Source: G965207045 sp965207045 (GTDB taxonomy: Bacteria; Pseudomonadota; Alphaproteobacteria; Rickettsiales; Anaplasmataceae). From it: DNA of 64,000 nt. Below the pieces are notes generated by a model. The model saw only the letters and a program-made list of their open reading frames with translations. It was not told where the DNA came from and did no database searches. Positions 44,023 through 53,164 of the stretch are shown here, piece after piece (the first letter of the stretch is position 1; the number at the start of each line of letters is the position of its first letter). The stretch is taken from NCBI GenBank assembly GCA_965207045.1, contig OZ242261.1, positions 124,001-188,000 of the forward strand. The letters are read 5' to 3'. A program made the position numbers and the translations under genes.

Positions 44023-45648
44023 ATGAACGAAAAAGATTTTGTATACCTCCCGCTTGGAGGAGTAGGACATATAGGAATGAATATAAGTCTATACCACTAT
44101 GGTGGCTATTGGGTGATGGTGGATTGTGGTGCTGGTTTTGCAGATGATGATATGCCTGGTATTGATATGATAATACCTAACATTAATTACATTTGTGATA
44201 ATTGCAAGAATTTTCTGGGTATTGTTCTTACTCATGCTCATGAGGATCATTATGGTGCTATACCACATATTTGGCGAAAATTAGAGTGTCCTATATATGG
44301 ATCTCCGTTTGCAGCTGCTGTGTTGAGAGCAAAGTTCAGAGAGTTTAATTTAGGTGAGGGGTTTATACATGAAGTTAAATTAAATACTAAATTTACATTG
44401 GAGCCTTTTAAGTTTGAACTTATTTCAATGGCACATTCAATACCTGAAATGAGTGCTTTATTGATTACAACTGATAACGGTAGTGTATTTCATAGTGGAG
44501 ATTGGAAATTTGATTCTCAGCCTATTGTTGGTGAGGATGCTAATAAAAATAGATTGGAGAAAGTTGGTAAAGAGGGCGTATTAGCAATGGTATGTGATTC
44601 TACTAATGTTTTCTCGGAAGGTAAGTCTGGTTCTGAAAGTGAATTGTATGATAGCATGTATGAGATAGTAAGCTCAAAAAAAGCTGTGGTAGCTGTTACA
44701 TTATTTGCTTCCAATGTTGCGCGTATTAAAACTATATGTGAGGTAGCAAGGGCTAATGGGAGAGAAGTAGCTGTATTTGGTAGAGCACTTGATCGCATAA
44801 TTAGTGCAGCAAAAGAAGTAGGTTATTTACAAGATATTGATTTTATTAATGAAGAGGAAGTATCAAGCAGACAGCGTGATAAAGTTTTATTGCTATGTAC
44901 TGGTTGTCAGGGAGATTTGATGGCTGCTACTAATAGATTAGCAAATAACACTCATAGGTTTTTTGAGTTGAAGCGTGGCGATACTATTATTTTTTCTTCG
45001 AAAATAATTCCTGGTAATGAGAAGCGTATTTTTAAAATGTTAAATAGGCTTACTAAAATGGGAGTTGAAATAATTACTGAAAAGGATCATAAAGTTCATG
45101 TGTCTGGGCATCCATATAGAGATGAATTGAAGGAAATGTACCAATTAATTAAACCTAAGATTTCTATACCTGTTCACGGTGAACATATGCATATAGCTGA
45201 GCATGCTAAATTAGCAGTTGAGTGTGGGGTCAAACAGGCACTTATTATTTCTGATGGAGATATGATCAAATTGAATGAAAATAGTGCTGAGAGAATAGAT
45301 AAGATTGAGACTAGTTTCTTTGGTTTAGATGGTAACTTATTGAAAGCCCCTGATTCTGAGGCGATGAAGCAAAGACGTATTATGCGTGATAATGGTGTTA
45401 TTATTGTGATACTAGTTGTTGATTCTCAGAATGATTTGGTAAAGGTACCAAACGTAATAGCTCCTGGTTTATTAGAAAATAAGAAATTTTTGCAAAGGTT
45501 AGGAAAAGAAGTTGAGAATTCTCTGTTAGATACAAAAATATCTGATTATCGGGCTACTATTAAAGTTGTGCGTGAAATAATCCGTAATGCTTTGAAGCGT
45601 AATAGAAAAAAGCCTTATATTAATGTTCAAATAGAGAGAATATCCTAG
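44023..45648 (+). CDS. rnj: Ribonuclease J
   Basis: Metallo-beta-lactamase / beta-CASP ribonuclease with endo- and 5'-3' exonuclease activity in mRNA decay and rRNA maturation. Seen: GGVGHIGMN near the start, zinc motif LTHAHEDHYGAIPHIW (about residue 70), SMAHSIPEMSALL, HSGDWKFDSQP, beta-CASP block with GCQGD, and C-terminal VSGHPYRDELKEMYQLIKPK then P-V-H-G-E-H. 541 residues, normal. The frame opens at TTG 44014; ATG 44023 (MNEKDFVYLPLGG) is chosen. Confidence 0.95.
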   Translation: MNEKDFVYLPLGGVGHIGMNISLYHYGGYWVMVDCGAGFADDDMPGIDMIIPNINYICDNCKNFLGIVLTHAHEDHYGAIPHIWRKLECPIYGSPFAAAVLRAKFREFNLGEGFIHEVKLNTKFTLEPFKFELISMAHSIPEMSALLITTDNGSVFHSGDWKFDSQPIVGEDANKNRLEKVGKEGVLAMVCDSTNVFSEGKSGSESELYDSMYEIVSSKKAVVAVTLFASNVARIKTICEVARANGREVAVFGRALDRIISAAKEVGYLQDIDFINEEEVSSRQRDKVLLLCTGCQGDLMAATNRLANNTHRFFELKRGDTIIFSSKIIPGNEKRIFKMLNRLTKMGVEIITEKDHKVHVSGHPYRDELKEMYQLIKPKISIPVHGEHMHIAEHAKLAVECGVKQALIISDGDMIKLNENSAERIDKIETSFFGLDGNLLKAPDSEAMKQRRIMRDNGVIIVILVVDSQNDLVKVPNVIAPGLLENKKFLQRLGKEVENSLLDTKISDYRATIKVVREIIRNALKRNRKKPYINVQIERIS

Positions 45649-45994
45649 AAAAGGTATTTATGGAATTAAGATATATGGTAAAATCATATATAAAAAATTA
45701 TTTTAAGCTAAAATCAATGCAGAAAAGACTGTCAGATGGATGTGTGAAACTCTAGACTTGTGCATAGTATTTCAATTTACACAATGATAGTATATAGGTT
45801 AGTGATATGATTTTAGGTGTAAAAGTTCTAATTATCTTCTGGTCGACAAGGCATGTGACAGTGATTTTCATCATAAAGCAAACGGAAGGTCATAGCATGT
45901 AAGTTATTATTTTGTCAAAGAAGAATTACAAAGGATGGGATTAGTTTTTTTGAAAATGCTTTTCTATAGATATTCGCTTTGTGTACAAATGTGA
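45649..45994. other. Intergenic spacer, 346 bp, no gene seen
   Basis: Lies between the convergent RNase J and ruvC genes. A weak hairpin at about 45677-45697 (ATATATG / CATATAT) followed by A/T-rich sequence could end RNase J transcription. Nothing else recognised. Confidence 0.4.
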
Positions 45995-46489
45995 CTAAAA
46001 AACTATACTTGTGTATGTATGGCATAAAGCAGCTGCTATTGCATCTGATTCATCATGCGTTAAGTTTTTCTTATCTAAACTTTGAATTGACATAAGTATT
46101 ATTTTCATCATTTGATCTTTGTTTGCATGTCCATTTCCTGTGATACTTTTTTTTATGTTATTTGCAGAATAATGGCTAACTTTACTGACACCAAGTATTG
46201 ATAGTGAGAGCAATAGAGCTCCCCTAGCTTGGCATAAATTTAGTGAAGACTGTGGATTTTTGTTTATAAATGTTTCTTCAATTGCTGCTTCAACTGGTTT
46301 ATATTTATCATATACTAAAATGAGTCCTGAATGTAATGCATTCAGTCTTTTTTCTATTGGTAAATTTATTTGTGTTGTGATTTTTCCACTATCTAGGTAA
46401 CAAATTTTTTTTCCATTAAGGGAAATTATGCCCCACCCAGTGCAGTTTAGTCCTGGGTCTATGCCTATAATATTCACTTTTATATCCAA
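45995..46489 (-). CDS. ruvC: Crossover junction endodeoxyribonuclease RuvC
   Basis: Holliday junction resolvase. Seen: first catalytic Asp in NIIGIDPGLNCTGWGII, catalytic Glu in VEAAIEETFINKNPQSSLNL, and the C-terminal acidic pair in THDESDAIAAALCH. 164 residues, typical. Its start overlaps the upstream HemY-like gene by 10 bp. Last gene of the minus-strand cluster metallophosphatase, mitofilin-like, hemY-like, ruvC; ruvA and ruvB are not nearby. Confidence 0.97.
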   Translation of the reverse strand: MDIKVNIIGIDPGLNCTGWGIISLNGKKICYLDSGKITTQINLPIEKRLNALHSGLILVYDKYKPVEAAIEETFINKNPQSSLNLCQARGALLLSLSILGVSKVSHYSANNIKKSITGNGHANKDQMMKIILMSIQSLDKKNLTHDESDAIAAALCHTYTSIVF

Positions 46490-47505
46490 TTTATGCTATC
46501 AAATGTGTTACATTGGTCGCATGTATGGTACCATTTCTTATGTCTTGTATAACAGTTAATGCATTGCCAGCAGCTTTTGTTGTTTTTTTGTTGCTTTTCT
46601 TCTTCAAAGGAAATTTCTTCTATGTTGCCGCCAAGCTCCAAATATAAATCTAAGATATCTGAGTGTGATTCTTTTTTGTACTTTTTTAGTAGTAGTGATA
46701 ATGCTTTTTTTGTTTTTCCTATTTTATTGTAAATCTGTGCTTGCAATAGTGTTGTTGCGAGTAAGTCATATGAATTATTTAAATAATTGAGGGCTTGGTC
46801 ATAATCTTGTTTTGAGTAACATTCATGGGCTAGTGCATGGTAGAGAGTTGAGATCCTTTTTCTTACATCATATTTTAAATGCAAATTAAACTTTTTTGTT
46901 TTTAGAAATGCTTGCAATGCATCTTCATATTTTTTTGTATGGCAAAAAAATTCTCCTTGTTTTGCTAATGCCCAACCTTCTTTTGGAAATAGTGTAGTGA
47001 TTCTGTCAATTACGCTTTCTACTTCTAATAAATGTCCGCTTTTGTATGCAATGTCTAATAATTGATTTAATGCTGTTATTGTTAGTGTGCCACCAGCTTC
47101 AACTATATTCCTTAAATGTTTTTTTGTTTTATTAAGATCATTTTTTAAAAATGCTACGTTTGACTTCATTAAACTTATTATCGGTTGTCCTTTTAGAATT
47201 TTTTGTGCACTTTTTATTGAGTAATTAGCTGATTTAATATCGCCAGCTTTGATGTATGTTAGCGCATTTACAGCACTTGTGATAGCTGATATATTGTTTG
47301 CGAGTCTTCTATTTTTTCCAGCTTTATAGTATGTCATAAATAGTTTTAAGAAGATAATTGTGATTGCAATCAGTATAGGTATAAAAAATACTAGTTCAAT
47401 GCTAATTTGATAACCAAACCAATCTATGCTTATCAAGCCATTATTCTGCAAGAGCCAAAAAATGAGAGCTGTAAATAGTAAAAAATATAAGATGAATTTA
47501 GTCAT
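46480..47505 (-). CDS. HemY-like inner-membrane TPR protein with a C-terminal cysteine finger
   Basis: 341 residues. Two N-terminal membrane helices (about 3-22 and 36-58) are followed by a run of TPR-like helices (for example Y-E-D-A-L-Q-A-F-L-K and Y-D-Q-A-L-N-Y-L), the layout of the HemY N-terminal family. The end carries C-W-Q-C-x-x-C and C-D-Q-C followed by FDSINW, a rubredoxin-like metal finger as in LapB and alphaproteobacterial HemY proteins. Despite the name, this family's biochemical role is not well defined. ATGA overlap with the upstream mitofilin-like gene. Confidence 0.82.
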   Translation of the reverse strand: MTKFILYFLLFTALIFWLLQNNGLISIDWFGYQISIELVFFIPILIAITIIFLKLFMTYYKAGKNRRLANNISAITSAVNALTYIKAGDIKSANYSIKSAQKILKGQPIISLMKSNVAFLKNDLNKTKKHLRNIVEAGGTLTITALNQLLDIAYKSGHLLEVESVIDRITTLFPKEGWALAKQGEFFCHTKKYEDALQAFLKTKKFNLHLKYDVRKRISTLYHALAHECYSKQDYDQALNYLNNSYDLLATTLLQAQIYNKIGKTKKALSLLLKKYKKESHSDILDLYLELGGNIEEISFEEEKQQKNNKSCWQCINCYTRHKKWYHTCDQCNTFDSINWI

Positions 47506-48158
47506 GCTTGATCTTGATAAGTTTTAAGAAATTCATGTACATATATGTAATCCATCAGATTTTTCCTCCATTTTTGCAAGTGTAACTGTATAGTGATAGG
47601 TAAAACGTCAATAATTTTTATTGCTGCTTCGAAATTTTGCAGTGACACCTGATGTGACAAGGAGTTGATTTGTTGTTCTGTGTTTTTATCTTTTCTTACG
47701 ATAGTTATCCACTTAGCAAGGAAGTTATTTCCTATATTGATGTTTTCTGAAGTTGATATTGAAGGCAATAAAGATAAAAAAAATTCTTCTTGTAATTCTT
47801 TTACTGTATTAATTCCTGATCTTGCTATCTCAAGAAGATATTGGTCATTTTCTGCATTAAAGTCAGTTGAAATAATGTTTTCAAATGGTTTACCATTATT
47901 TATTGTATCATAAAGGATGATTTTTATTATATGTTCAGAGGTTTCTGGTAATTCACATTTTTGTCGTGTGTTGAATAAGCTGTAAAGATTTTTTACCTGA
48001 CTACTGATATGACCTGTCATATTTAGTGTTTGTGTATTGATTACATGTTTGAGGTTTTGCGCCATAAGTATATGATGTGTGATGAGGAAAATTGTGAGCA
48101 GAATCATAAAGCAAAGATAGCGTTTTACTATTCTAAACATTCTTGATTTCATATTCAT
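47502..48158 (-). CDS. Short Mic60/mitofilin-like inner-membrane protein
   Basis: 218 residues. One N-terminal membrane helix (about 14-34) is followed by a C-terminal domain that resembles the alphaproteobacterial mitofilin signature: N-x-G-K-P-F near residue 88, L-L-E-I-A-R-S-G-I-N-T-V-K-E-L near 108, NNFLAKWITIVRK and a late helical stretch with W-R-K-N-L. Its place directly upstream of a HemY-like gene is the classic alphaproteobacterial order for the Mic60 homologue. The long coiled coil between membrane helix and mitofilin domain is nearly absent, making it about half the usual length. Role in membrane curvature is inferred from family. Confidence 0.62.
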   Translation of the reverse strand: MNMKSRMFRIVKRYLCFMILLTIFLITHHILMAQNLKHVINTQTLNMTGHISSQVKNLYSLFNTRQKCELPETSEHIIKIILYDTINNGKPFENIISTDFNAENDQYLLEIARSGINTVKELQEEFFLSLLPSISTSENINIGNNFLAKWITIVRKDKNTEQQINSLSHQVSLQNFEAAIKIIDVLPITIQLHLQKWRKNLMDYIYVHEFLKTYQDQA

Positions 48159-48166
48159 ATTTACCT

Positions 48167-49264
48167 CTATTCAATGATATGTGAATCAATTATCTTATGT
48201 TGCGTGTTAAAAGATTCTAATTTCCAGTTATTATTAGCTTGTCGGCTAATTATAGTAAAGCCAAATCCTTCCTTAGTGGAGTTGTCTGGTATTTTGTCAA
48301 GCTTGGTTCCGCTATTACCAATTATAAATTGTTGCTTACCTATGTTTTCTGATCTCTGAAATATATGAATGTGACCTGAAAATATGGAATTGATATTGTC
48401 TGCTATAAGGTTAGGTTTTGTTTCAGTTTTTATCTTATTATTTCTAGAATGCCATAAAGGTCTATGTGTTAAGAGCCATGACCTTTTTCCTTCTGATAGT
48501 TTGTTTATCTCATCTATGTCTTTTTGTGAAAGCACAGCACTAGCTGAATCTGCTATTATTAATCGTAAATCACTTGAAATATCAATTGTATATGTGGGAG
48601 TATTTTTTTCACATTGATTTCTATAATCGAAAAAATGTGACCAACCATTTCCACCTCGTGAACAAGATTCATGGTTTCCACGAACCATTATCCAGGGTGC
48701 GCTTTTTAATAATTGTTTTGCAGGGATAAAAAACTCTCGATTCCATGTTTCTGTAGTGTCTCCTGTAGGTTCATTCTTACATGAATTTGATAAGCAGAAT
48801 TCACGATAAAAATAGTCACCGACATGTATAACAAGATCTGGTTTATGTGTTGCTGCTATATCTATGACTTGTTTAAAGGGCCAGTTTTTCTGACAATCTT
48901 GTAAATATATTCCTTTTAGTCTGCAACCTGTATCTCCTATGATTGCTATTTTTTGTGGCTTGCGTGTAAAATTTATTTTTTTACCTTCAAATTCTATTGA
49001 TTCTACAGAGTTTAAAACAGCATCACCGTTGAGTGCTAGCATACAACTTATGTTTTTCATATTTTCGTGCCGATTAGAGTAGATAGACATTTTTCTATCA
49101 GTATCGTTAATATTAACTTTAGGGCATTCTTCTTGGTCAGTAACGACTCTGAACCATATTTCTTGATCTGGCATGAATTGGAGCCAGTATATGCTTTCTG
49201 CAAGCAAAACTTTTTGTGTGTGTAACAATAAAAGAATAAACAAATATTTACTAAAATATTTCAT
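48167..49264 (-). CDS. Exported metallophosphatase, purple-acid-phosphatase-like
   Basis: 365 residues with an N-terminal signal peptide (hydrophobic stretch to about residue 22, A-E-S). The calcineurin-type metal motifs are in order: AIIGDTGCRLKG, VIHVGDYFYREF, IMVRGNHESCSRGG, LLTHRPLWHS and IFSGHIHIFQRS. Together these are the D-x-G, G-D-x-x-Y, G-N-H-E, H-R-P and G-H-x-H signatures of metal-dependent acid phosphatases. Likely periplasmic or surface-exposed; substrate unknown. Lies 8 bp upstream of the mitofilin-like gene and probably shares its operon. Confidence 0.9.
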   Translation of the reverse strand: MKYFSKYLFILLLLHTQKVLLAESIYWLQFMPDQEIWFRVVTDQEECPKVNINDTDRKMSIYSNRHENMKNISCMLALNGDAVLNSVESIEFEGKKINFTRKPQKIAIIGDTGCRLKGIYLQDCQKNWPFKQVIDIAATHKPDLVIHVGDYFYREFCLSNSCKNEPTGDTTETWNREFFIPAKQLLKSAPWIMVRGNHESCSRGGNGWSHFFDYRNQCEKNTPTYTIDISSDLRLIIADSASAVLSQKDIDEINKLSEGKRSWLLTHRPLWHSRNNKIKTETKPNLIADNINSIFSGHIHIFQRSENIGKQQFIIGNSGTKLDKIPDNSTKEGFGFTIISRQANNNWKLESFNTQHKIIDSHIIE

Positions 49265-49711
49265 GTTATAAGAAGATTAGAATTAATACTTGCGCTTGAT
49301 ACGGTAATACCAATAGCTTGTAATAGCAACAAATATGCTATAATATCACTAGTTGCTACTGAATTGCTAACTGTGATTAAATGCTTATGTAAATACTGCC
49401 CGGTGTAGGTAGGGTTGAGTAATATATATATATATAGTTTACTCTCCATTGTAGAGCTTTGTTACACAATAAGATAGTAAAAAAATTATAACAATTAGCT
49501 TTTTCTGTCATTATGTAGAAAGATTCGTGTAACAAATTATAGTGAAAGCTATTTCAGTAGCAAATATTGGAACTGTGGATGGAATAGTCGAGGTTTTCGA
49601 TAAAAAAGCTATCGATATAAATCCAGTATATTGTTTGTTTATTTTTGTAAATATGTAAACTTTTGTAGAAAGGAAGGTAGAGATTAGTATATAAATTGTG
49701 ATTTTATTTAA
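49265..49711. other. Intergenic spacer, 447 bp, between divergent genes
   Basis: A 62-codon minus-strand frame at 49261-49449 spans an (AT)n microsatellite and reads as AT-rich noise. A plus-strand GTG frame of 38 codons at 49542-49658 (MKAISVANIGTVDGIVEVF at the start) looks more protein-like and may be the remnant N-terminus of a lost gene, but I cannot name it. Confidence 0.4.
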
Positions 49712-51037
49712 ATGAAACGAAATACTATATTTGCATTGTCAACAATATTTGGTAAGTCAGGAGTTGCTGTTATACGGATTTCTGGTCCAGAGGCGCGTAT
49801 GGTTTTTGAACATTTGCAGATTAAAAAAAAAGTTATCTCTAGGCAGGCTACTCTAGTTACATTATATGATAGCGAAAAACAACCAATTGATAAGGTATTA
49901 CTACTTTATTTTTGTACGCCTAATAGTTTTACTGGGGAGGATGTAATTGAGTTTCATACTCATGGCAGTAAAGCAGTAATAAATATTTTATTAAAAGAAT
50001 TGGGAAAGATATTTAGAGTAGCTGATCCTGGTGAATTTTCTAAAAGAGCTTTTGCAAATAACAAGTTAGGTCTTACTCAAGCTGAAGGTTTAGCAGATTT
50101 GATTGATGCTGAGACTAAGATGCAGGTAAGGCAGGCAATGCGGCAAATATCAGGAGAATTGAATAGTTTATATAATAACTGGCGTAACCGACTTATTACA
50201 ATTATGGCTGAGCTTGAAGCTTATATAGATTTTCCTGATGAAGATATTTCTTCTAGTGTTTTGTTTAACATTAAAAAAAATGTTGATTGTATTTTGGCAG
50301 ATATGAAACTTCATTTAAGTGATGATAAACGTGGGCAAAAATTAAGGAATGGTTTTTATATTTCTATTATAGGTAAAACTAATTCTGGTAAATCTACATT
50401 GTTTAATTTTTTGGCTAAGCAAGATTTAGCTATTATTTCAGCTATTTCAGGTACTACACGTGATGTTTTGGAAGTTCAGTTGGATTTAGAAGGTTATCCA
50501 GTGACAATATGTGATACTGCTGGGATAAGAGAAACGTTAAACCCAATTGAGCTTGAAGGGATTGTAAGAGCAAAAAAAAGAGCAAGTGAATCAGATTTAA
50601 TATTGGCTTTATTTGATATAGAAGATCTGCCAAATATGGATGAAACTACGAAGTTAATGGCAAAGGAAAACGCAATATATGTTGTAAGTAAAGCAGATGA
50701 GTTGCCTGGAGATGTTGAAGTTTTGGTAGAGGATAAAAAGTTATTACCTATCTCAGTGCATTGTAATAAGGGTACAAAAGAGCTAATTAAAATAATTAGT
50801 GATAGAGTATCAAAAATGCTAGGGCAATCAGAATTACCAATTATTACTAGGGAGAGGCATCGTCAAGCGATTGTACTTGCTTCTGAAAATTTAAAAAGAT
50901 ATAATCAAGTTAGTGATGTAATATTAGGTGCAGAGGAATTGCGTACTGCGGCAAATGTTTTAGCACAAGTTACTGGTCATGTTAGGATTAATGATGTGTT
51001 AGATAAGCTTTTTTCCAGTTTTTGTATAGGTAAGTAG
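49712..51037 (+). CDS. mnmE: tRNA modification GTPase MnmE
   Basis: With MnmG, installs the 5-aminomethyl-type modification on wobble U34 of certain tRNAs. Seen: N-terminal tetrahydrofolate-binding domain opening with N-T-I-F-A-L-S-T, GEDVIEFHTHGSKAV, G1 GKTNSGKSTLFNFLAKQD (about residue 220), SGTTRDVLEVQLDLEG, DTAGIRET, and the C-terminal C-I-G-K redox motif that is diagnostic of MnmE. 441 residues, normal. Followed 4 bp later by a HIG1-like mini-gene. Confidence 0.97.
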   Translation: MKRNTIFALSTIFGKSGVAVIRISGPEARMVFEHLQIKKKVISRQATLVTLYDSEKQPIDKVLLLYFCTPNSFTGEDVIEFHTHGSKAVINILLKELGKIFRVADPGEFSKRAFANNKLGLTQAEGLADLIDAETKMQVRQAMRQISGELNSLYNNWRNRLITIMAELEAYIDFPDEDISSSVLFNIKKNVDCILADMKLHLSDDKRGQKLRNGFYISIIGKTNSGKSTLFNFLAKQDLAIISAISGTTRDVLEVQLDLEGYPVTICDTAGIRETLNPIELEGIVRAKKRASESDLILALFDIEDLPNMDETTKLMAKENAIYVVSKADELPGDVEVLVEDKKLLPISVHCNKGTKELIKIISDRVSKMLGQSELPIITRERHRQAIVLASENLKRYNQVSDVILGAEELRTAANVLAQVTGHVRINDVLDKLFSSFCIGK

Positions 51038-51041
51038 AGTT

Positions 51042-51194
51042 ATGCACATAATATTGATCGTTTTGCTAATGTTATGCGTTCTTTTAACAATTTTTGTTGG
51101 ATTATGTACAAAAGATAGAAACATTAGTAATAAAATGATGTTATTACGAGTTATTTTACAGGCATTGGCATTATTTTGCTTAGTTATAACATAG
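51042..51194 (+). CDS. HIG1-like twin-transmembrane mini-protein
   Basis: 50 residues, ATG 4 bp after the mnmE stop. Two hydrophobic helices (about 2-22 and 36-50) are joined by a short basic loop, and the second begins S-N-K-M-M-L-L-R-V-I-L-Q-A-L-A. That matches the alphaproteobacterial 'hypoxia induced protein conserved region' (HIG1_N) pattern S-N-K-x-M-x-x-R-V-x-L-Q-x-x-A. Mitochondrial relatives associate with cytochrome oxidase and the bc1-oxidase supercomplex; a similar respiratory role here is inference. Missed by size cut-offs, but position and pattern support it. Confidence 0.7.
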   Translation: MHIILIVLLMLCVLLTIFVGLCTKDRNISNKMMLLRVILQALALFCLVIT

Positions 51195-52151
51195 GGTATT
51201 TCTTTTCTGTTGCTTCAAACTCTTGATTGGCTTTCTATTATCACTTTTTTTTACCATCTGTAGTGTTATTGCTTTTGTTTTGTCATAAATAATTCTAGTA
51301 ATATTGTCTTGTTGAAGAAAAAGAAGATAATTCTTTTTTACTATAAAATTATACTTTGCCTTTTCATGATTGTTTTCTGTTGTACTTTTTTTTAATCAGG
51401 ATGCTTTGTCAATTGACCAACTGAATTATATATTATTAAAGCAGATTAAAAAAATATATGTTCTGAAAATACAAACACTATGAATAAACTGTGTACAATG
51501 TCAGAAATACTTTATGCTTTTTGTATATCAACTTATAGAAGATGTGATATTAATATTTGATATACAGGAATTTCTTATTGACAATAATTATTGAATATAC
51601 ACGTATTATTATTGTATTGTCGATCAACATACTTTGATAGTAATTTAAATTAATTCCAGATTATATTCTCAGCAGAAATATTATGATAAATATGGCTGGA
51701 GATTATCACCTAAAGATTGATGTATGTTGGTATTGATTGTTGGGAGAATTTTTGTAATGTGAAAAAAAAATCGCTTAAATATTGTAGCATAACTACTCAG
51801 TTTTCTTTGATGTAACAATACATCATGATGATCCGGAGTTTTTTGCTTTTCCTTCAGGTTTATCAAATTTTATGCATTTGAAGTAATCAGGTGTTATTTT
51901 TATAACATCAGTGATTCACCGATAAATAATCGAATAAGGGCAATTAAAGGTTGTATCTAGCGTGAAAAATGTGGATGGTTGCACAAAAAACTTTTTACCA
52001 CTGTTTAAAGGTTATTGTATCGAACATTACTTACATAAATATTTCTACGAACACCCCCAAGAAAAACTCCACAGTTATGATTTCATAAGTCACAAAAATT
52101 TTGCTTATTTTATCTAAAATTCATCTTTTTTTGCCTGATTAATATTTATTG
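51195..52151. other. Long empty spacer, about 957 bp
   Basis: No conserved reading frame. A 61-codon minus-strand frame at 51681-51866 is poor in composition and lacks a ribosome-binding site. Patches near 51190-51300 and 51770-51880 have a faint coding look broken by stops and may be gene remnants. An imperfect inverted repeat (GACAATA ... TATTGTC) lies near 51580-51625. Long decayed spacers are normal for this group. Confidence 0.45.
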
Positions 52152-52832
52152 TTAAACTATTCCTTGTTGTTGCATCGTTTTTTTACTGTCTGAATTGAGA
52201 GCTTTTACTGCGTCTGCAGCAGTTATGCTCGATAACAATTCCGTTTTTTCTTTATCACTTGTATTACTATCTCTATCAGAGCTGATTGCTTGAGCAGTTT
52301 CTTTATCATTGCTAATGGGATGATCATTACTTTCTACGGATATATCAATTTGTTGGTATCTAGTTTCCGTATTGTGTTCCTCATTACCAGAATAAGACTT
52401 GTTATCAAAATATTCCTTAATGCTAAACCGCGAGTATCCACGGGGCTGATGCTCTTTCTTACGATTACTACGGACAGCTACATTTCCCGTTTGGTTTCTA
52501 CAACAATTGAGTGCCTTATAAATCCATGAATCTTCACGAGACGGAGCACGGTAGAGTTGTACAGCACATACTATTGTAGTTATTATTAATATCGCAATAA
52601 CAATAGAGATTAGGATAAGAGTTTCATAGGAAGTGTGATAACTGTTGCTTAATGTTTTGTTTGCTCCTCTCCATATTTCCTCATTAGTAGATAATTCTGA
52701 AAAGGTACGCTGAAGGAAACGACATTTTGTGTCATTAGGACCACATTCTACTGAATTACCAGATGAATTTCGGCTATAATGATCAATAGGAAAACCGACA
52801 ACATTCCCATTTGTACTACTATTATATTGCAT
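52152..52832 (-). CDS. Single-pass membrane protein, unrecognised, candidate host-interface protein
   Basis: 226 residues. A 65-residue N-terminal part rich in Asn and Ser, with two cysteines, precedes one strong membrane helix (about 70-93, LILISIVIAILIITTIV core). A 130-residue charged, Ser/Asp/Glu-rich tail follows, with C-C just after the helix. No cleavable signal, so it would insert by the internal helix. It has its own promoter (52863-52891). The same plan (small outer domain, one helix, long polar tail) appears in the frameshifted cysteine-rich gene at 18171-18832, but the sequences do not obviously match. Confidence 0.7.
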   Translation of the reverse strand: MQYNSSTNGNVVGFPIDHYSRNSSGNSVECGPNDTKCRFLQRTFSELSTNEEIWRGANKTLSNSYHTSYETLILISIVIAILIITTIVCAVQLYRAPSREDSWIYKALNCCRNQTGNVAVRSNRKKEHQPRGYSRFSIKEYFDNKSYSGNEEHNTETRYQQIDISVESNDHPISNDKETAQAISSDRDSNTSDKEKTELLSSITAADAVKALNSDSKKTMQQQGIV

Positions 52833-52862
52833 AAGAAAATTATTGTTTATTAATAATAGTAT

Positions 52863-52891
52863 TTAATAGATAAGTATATTAACATTGTCAA
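52863..52891 (-). promoter_or_regulatory. Promoter of the single-pass membrane protein gene
   Basis: Minus strand consensus TTGACA (52886-52891), 17-bp spacer, TATTAA (52863-52868). Start predicted near 52856, leaving a 24-nt leader to the ATG at 52832. Confidence 0.65.
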
Positions 52892-53164
52892 TATTCTTCT
52901 GTAAAATTTGTCTTATGGTTGTTGCAATAGTTATTATAGAAGGCTGCTCTTTTTGAAAGAAATTAGTAATAAAAAACTTTATTTTAGCATTAAATCTTTT
53001 TTAAAGAGAAGGTTATCTTTATCTACAATGTAACTATTATTATTAGTACTCTATTGGTTAGAGATTCATAAGTGTTAACTCCAGATTTAAAATGTTTTAT
53101 GCTGTACACATTAATTAGCCTAGACTATATTTTGTGATTATAGATTTTTTCTAATAAATAATTG
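52892..53164. other. Intergenic spacer upstream of transketolase
   Basis: About 270 bp between the promoter of the divergent membrane-protein gene and tkt. No frame or RNA recognised. AT-rich sequence just before tkt contains no clear ribosome-binding site. Confidence 0.4.

Noticed and set aside
49261..49449. A 62-codon minus-strand frame whose stop overlaps the metallophosphatase start
   Set aside because: It runs through an AT dinucleotide tract, has unremarkable composition and no ribosome-binding site; the overlap alone is weak support.
51681..51866. A 61-codon minus-strand frame in the long spacer after the HIG1-like gene
   Set aside because: No recognisable motif, no ribosome-binding site and codon content like the surrounding noncoding sequence.
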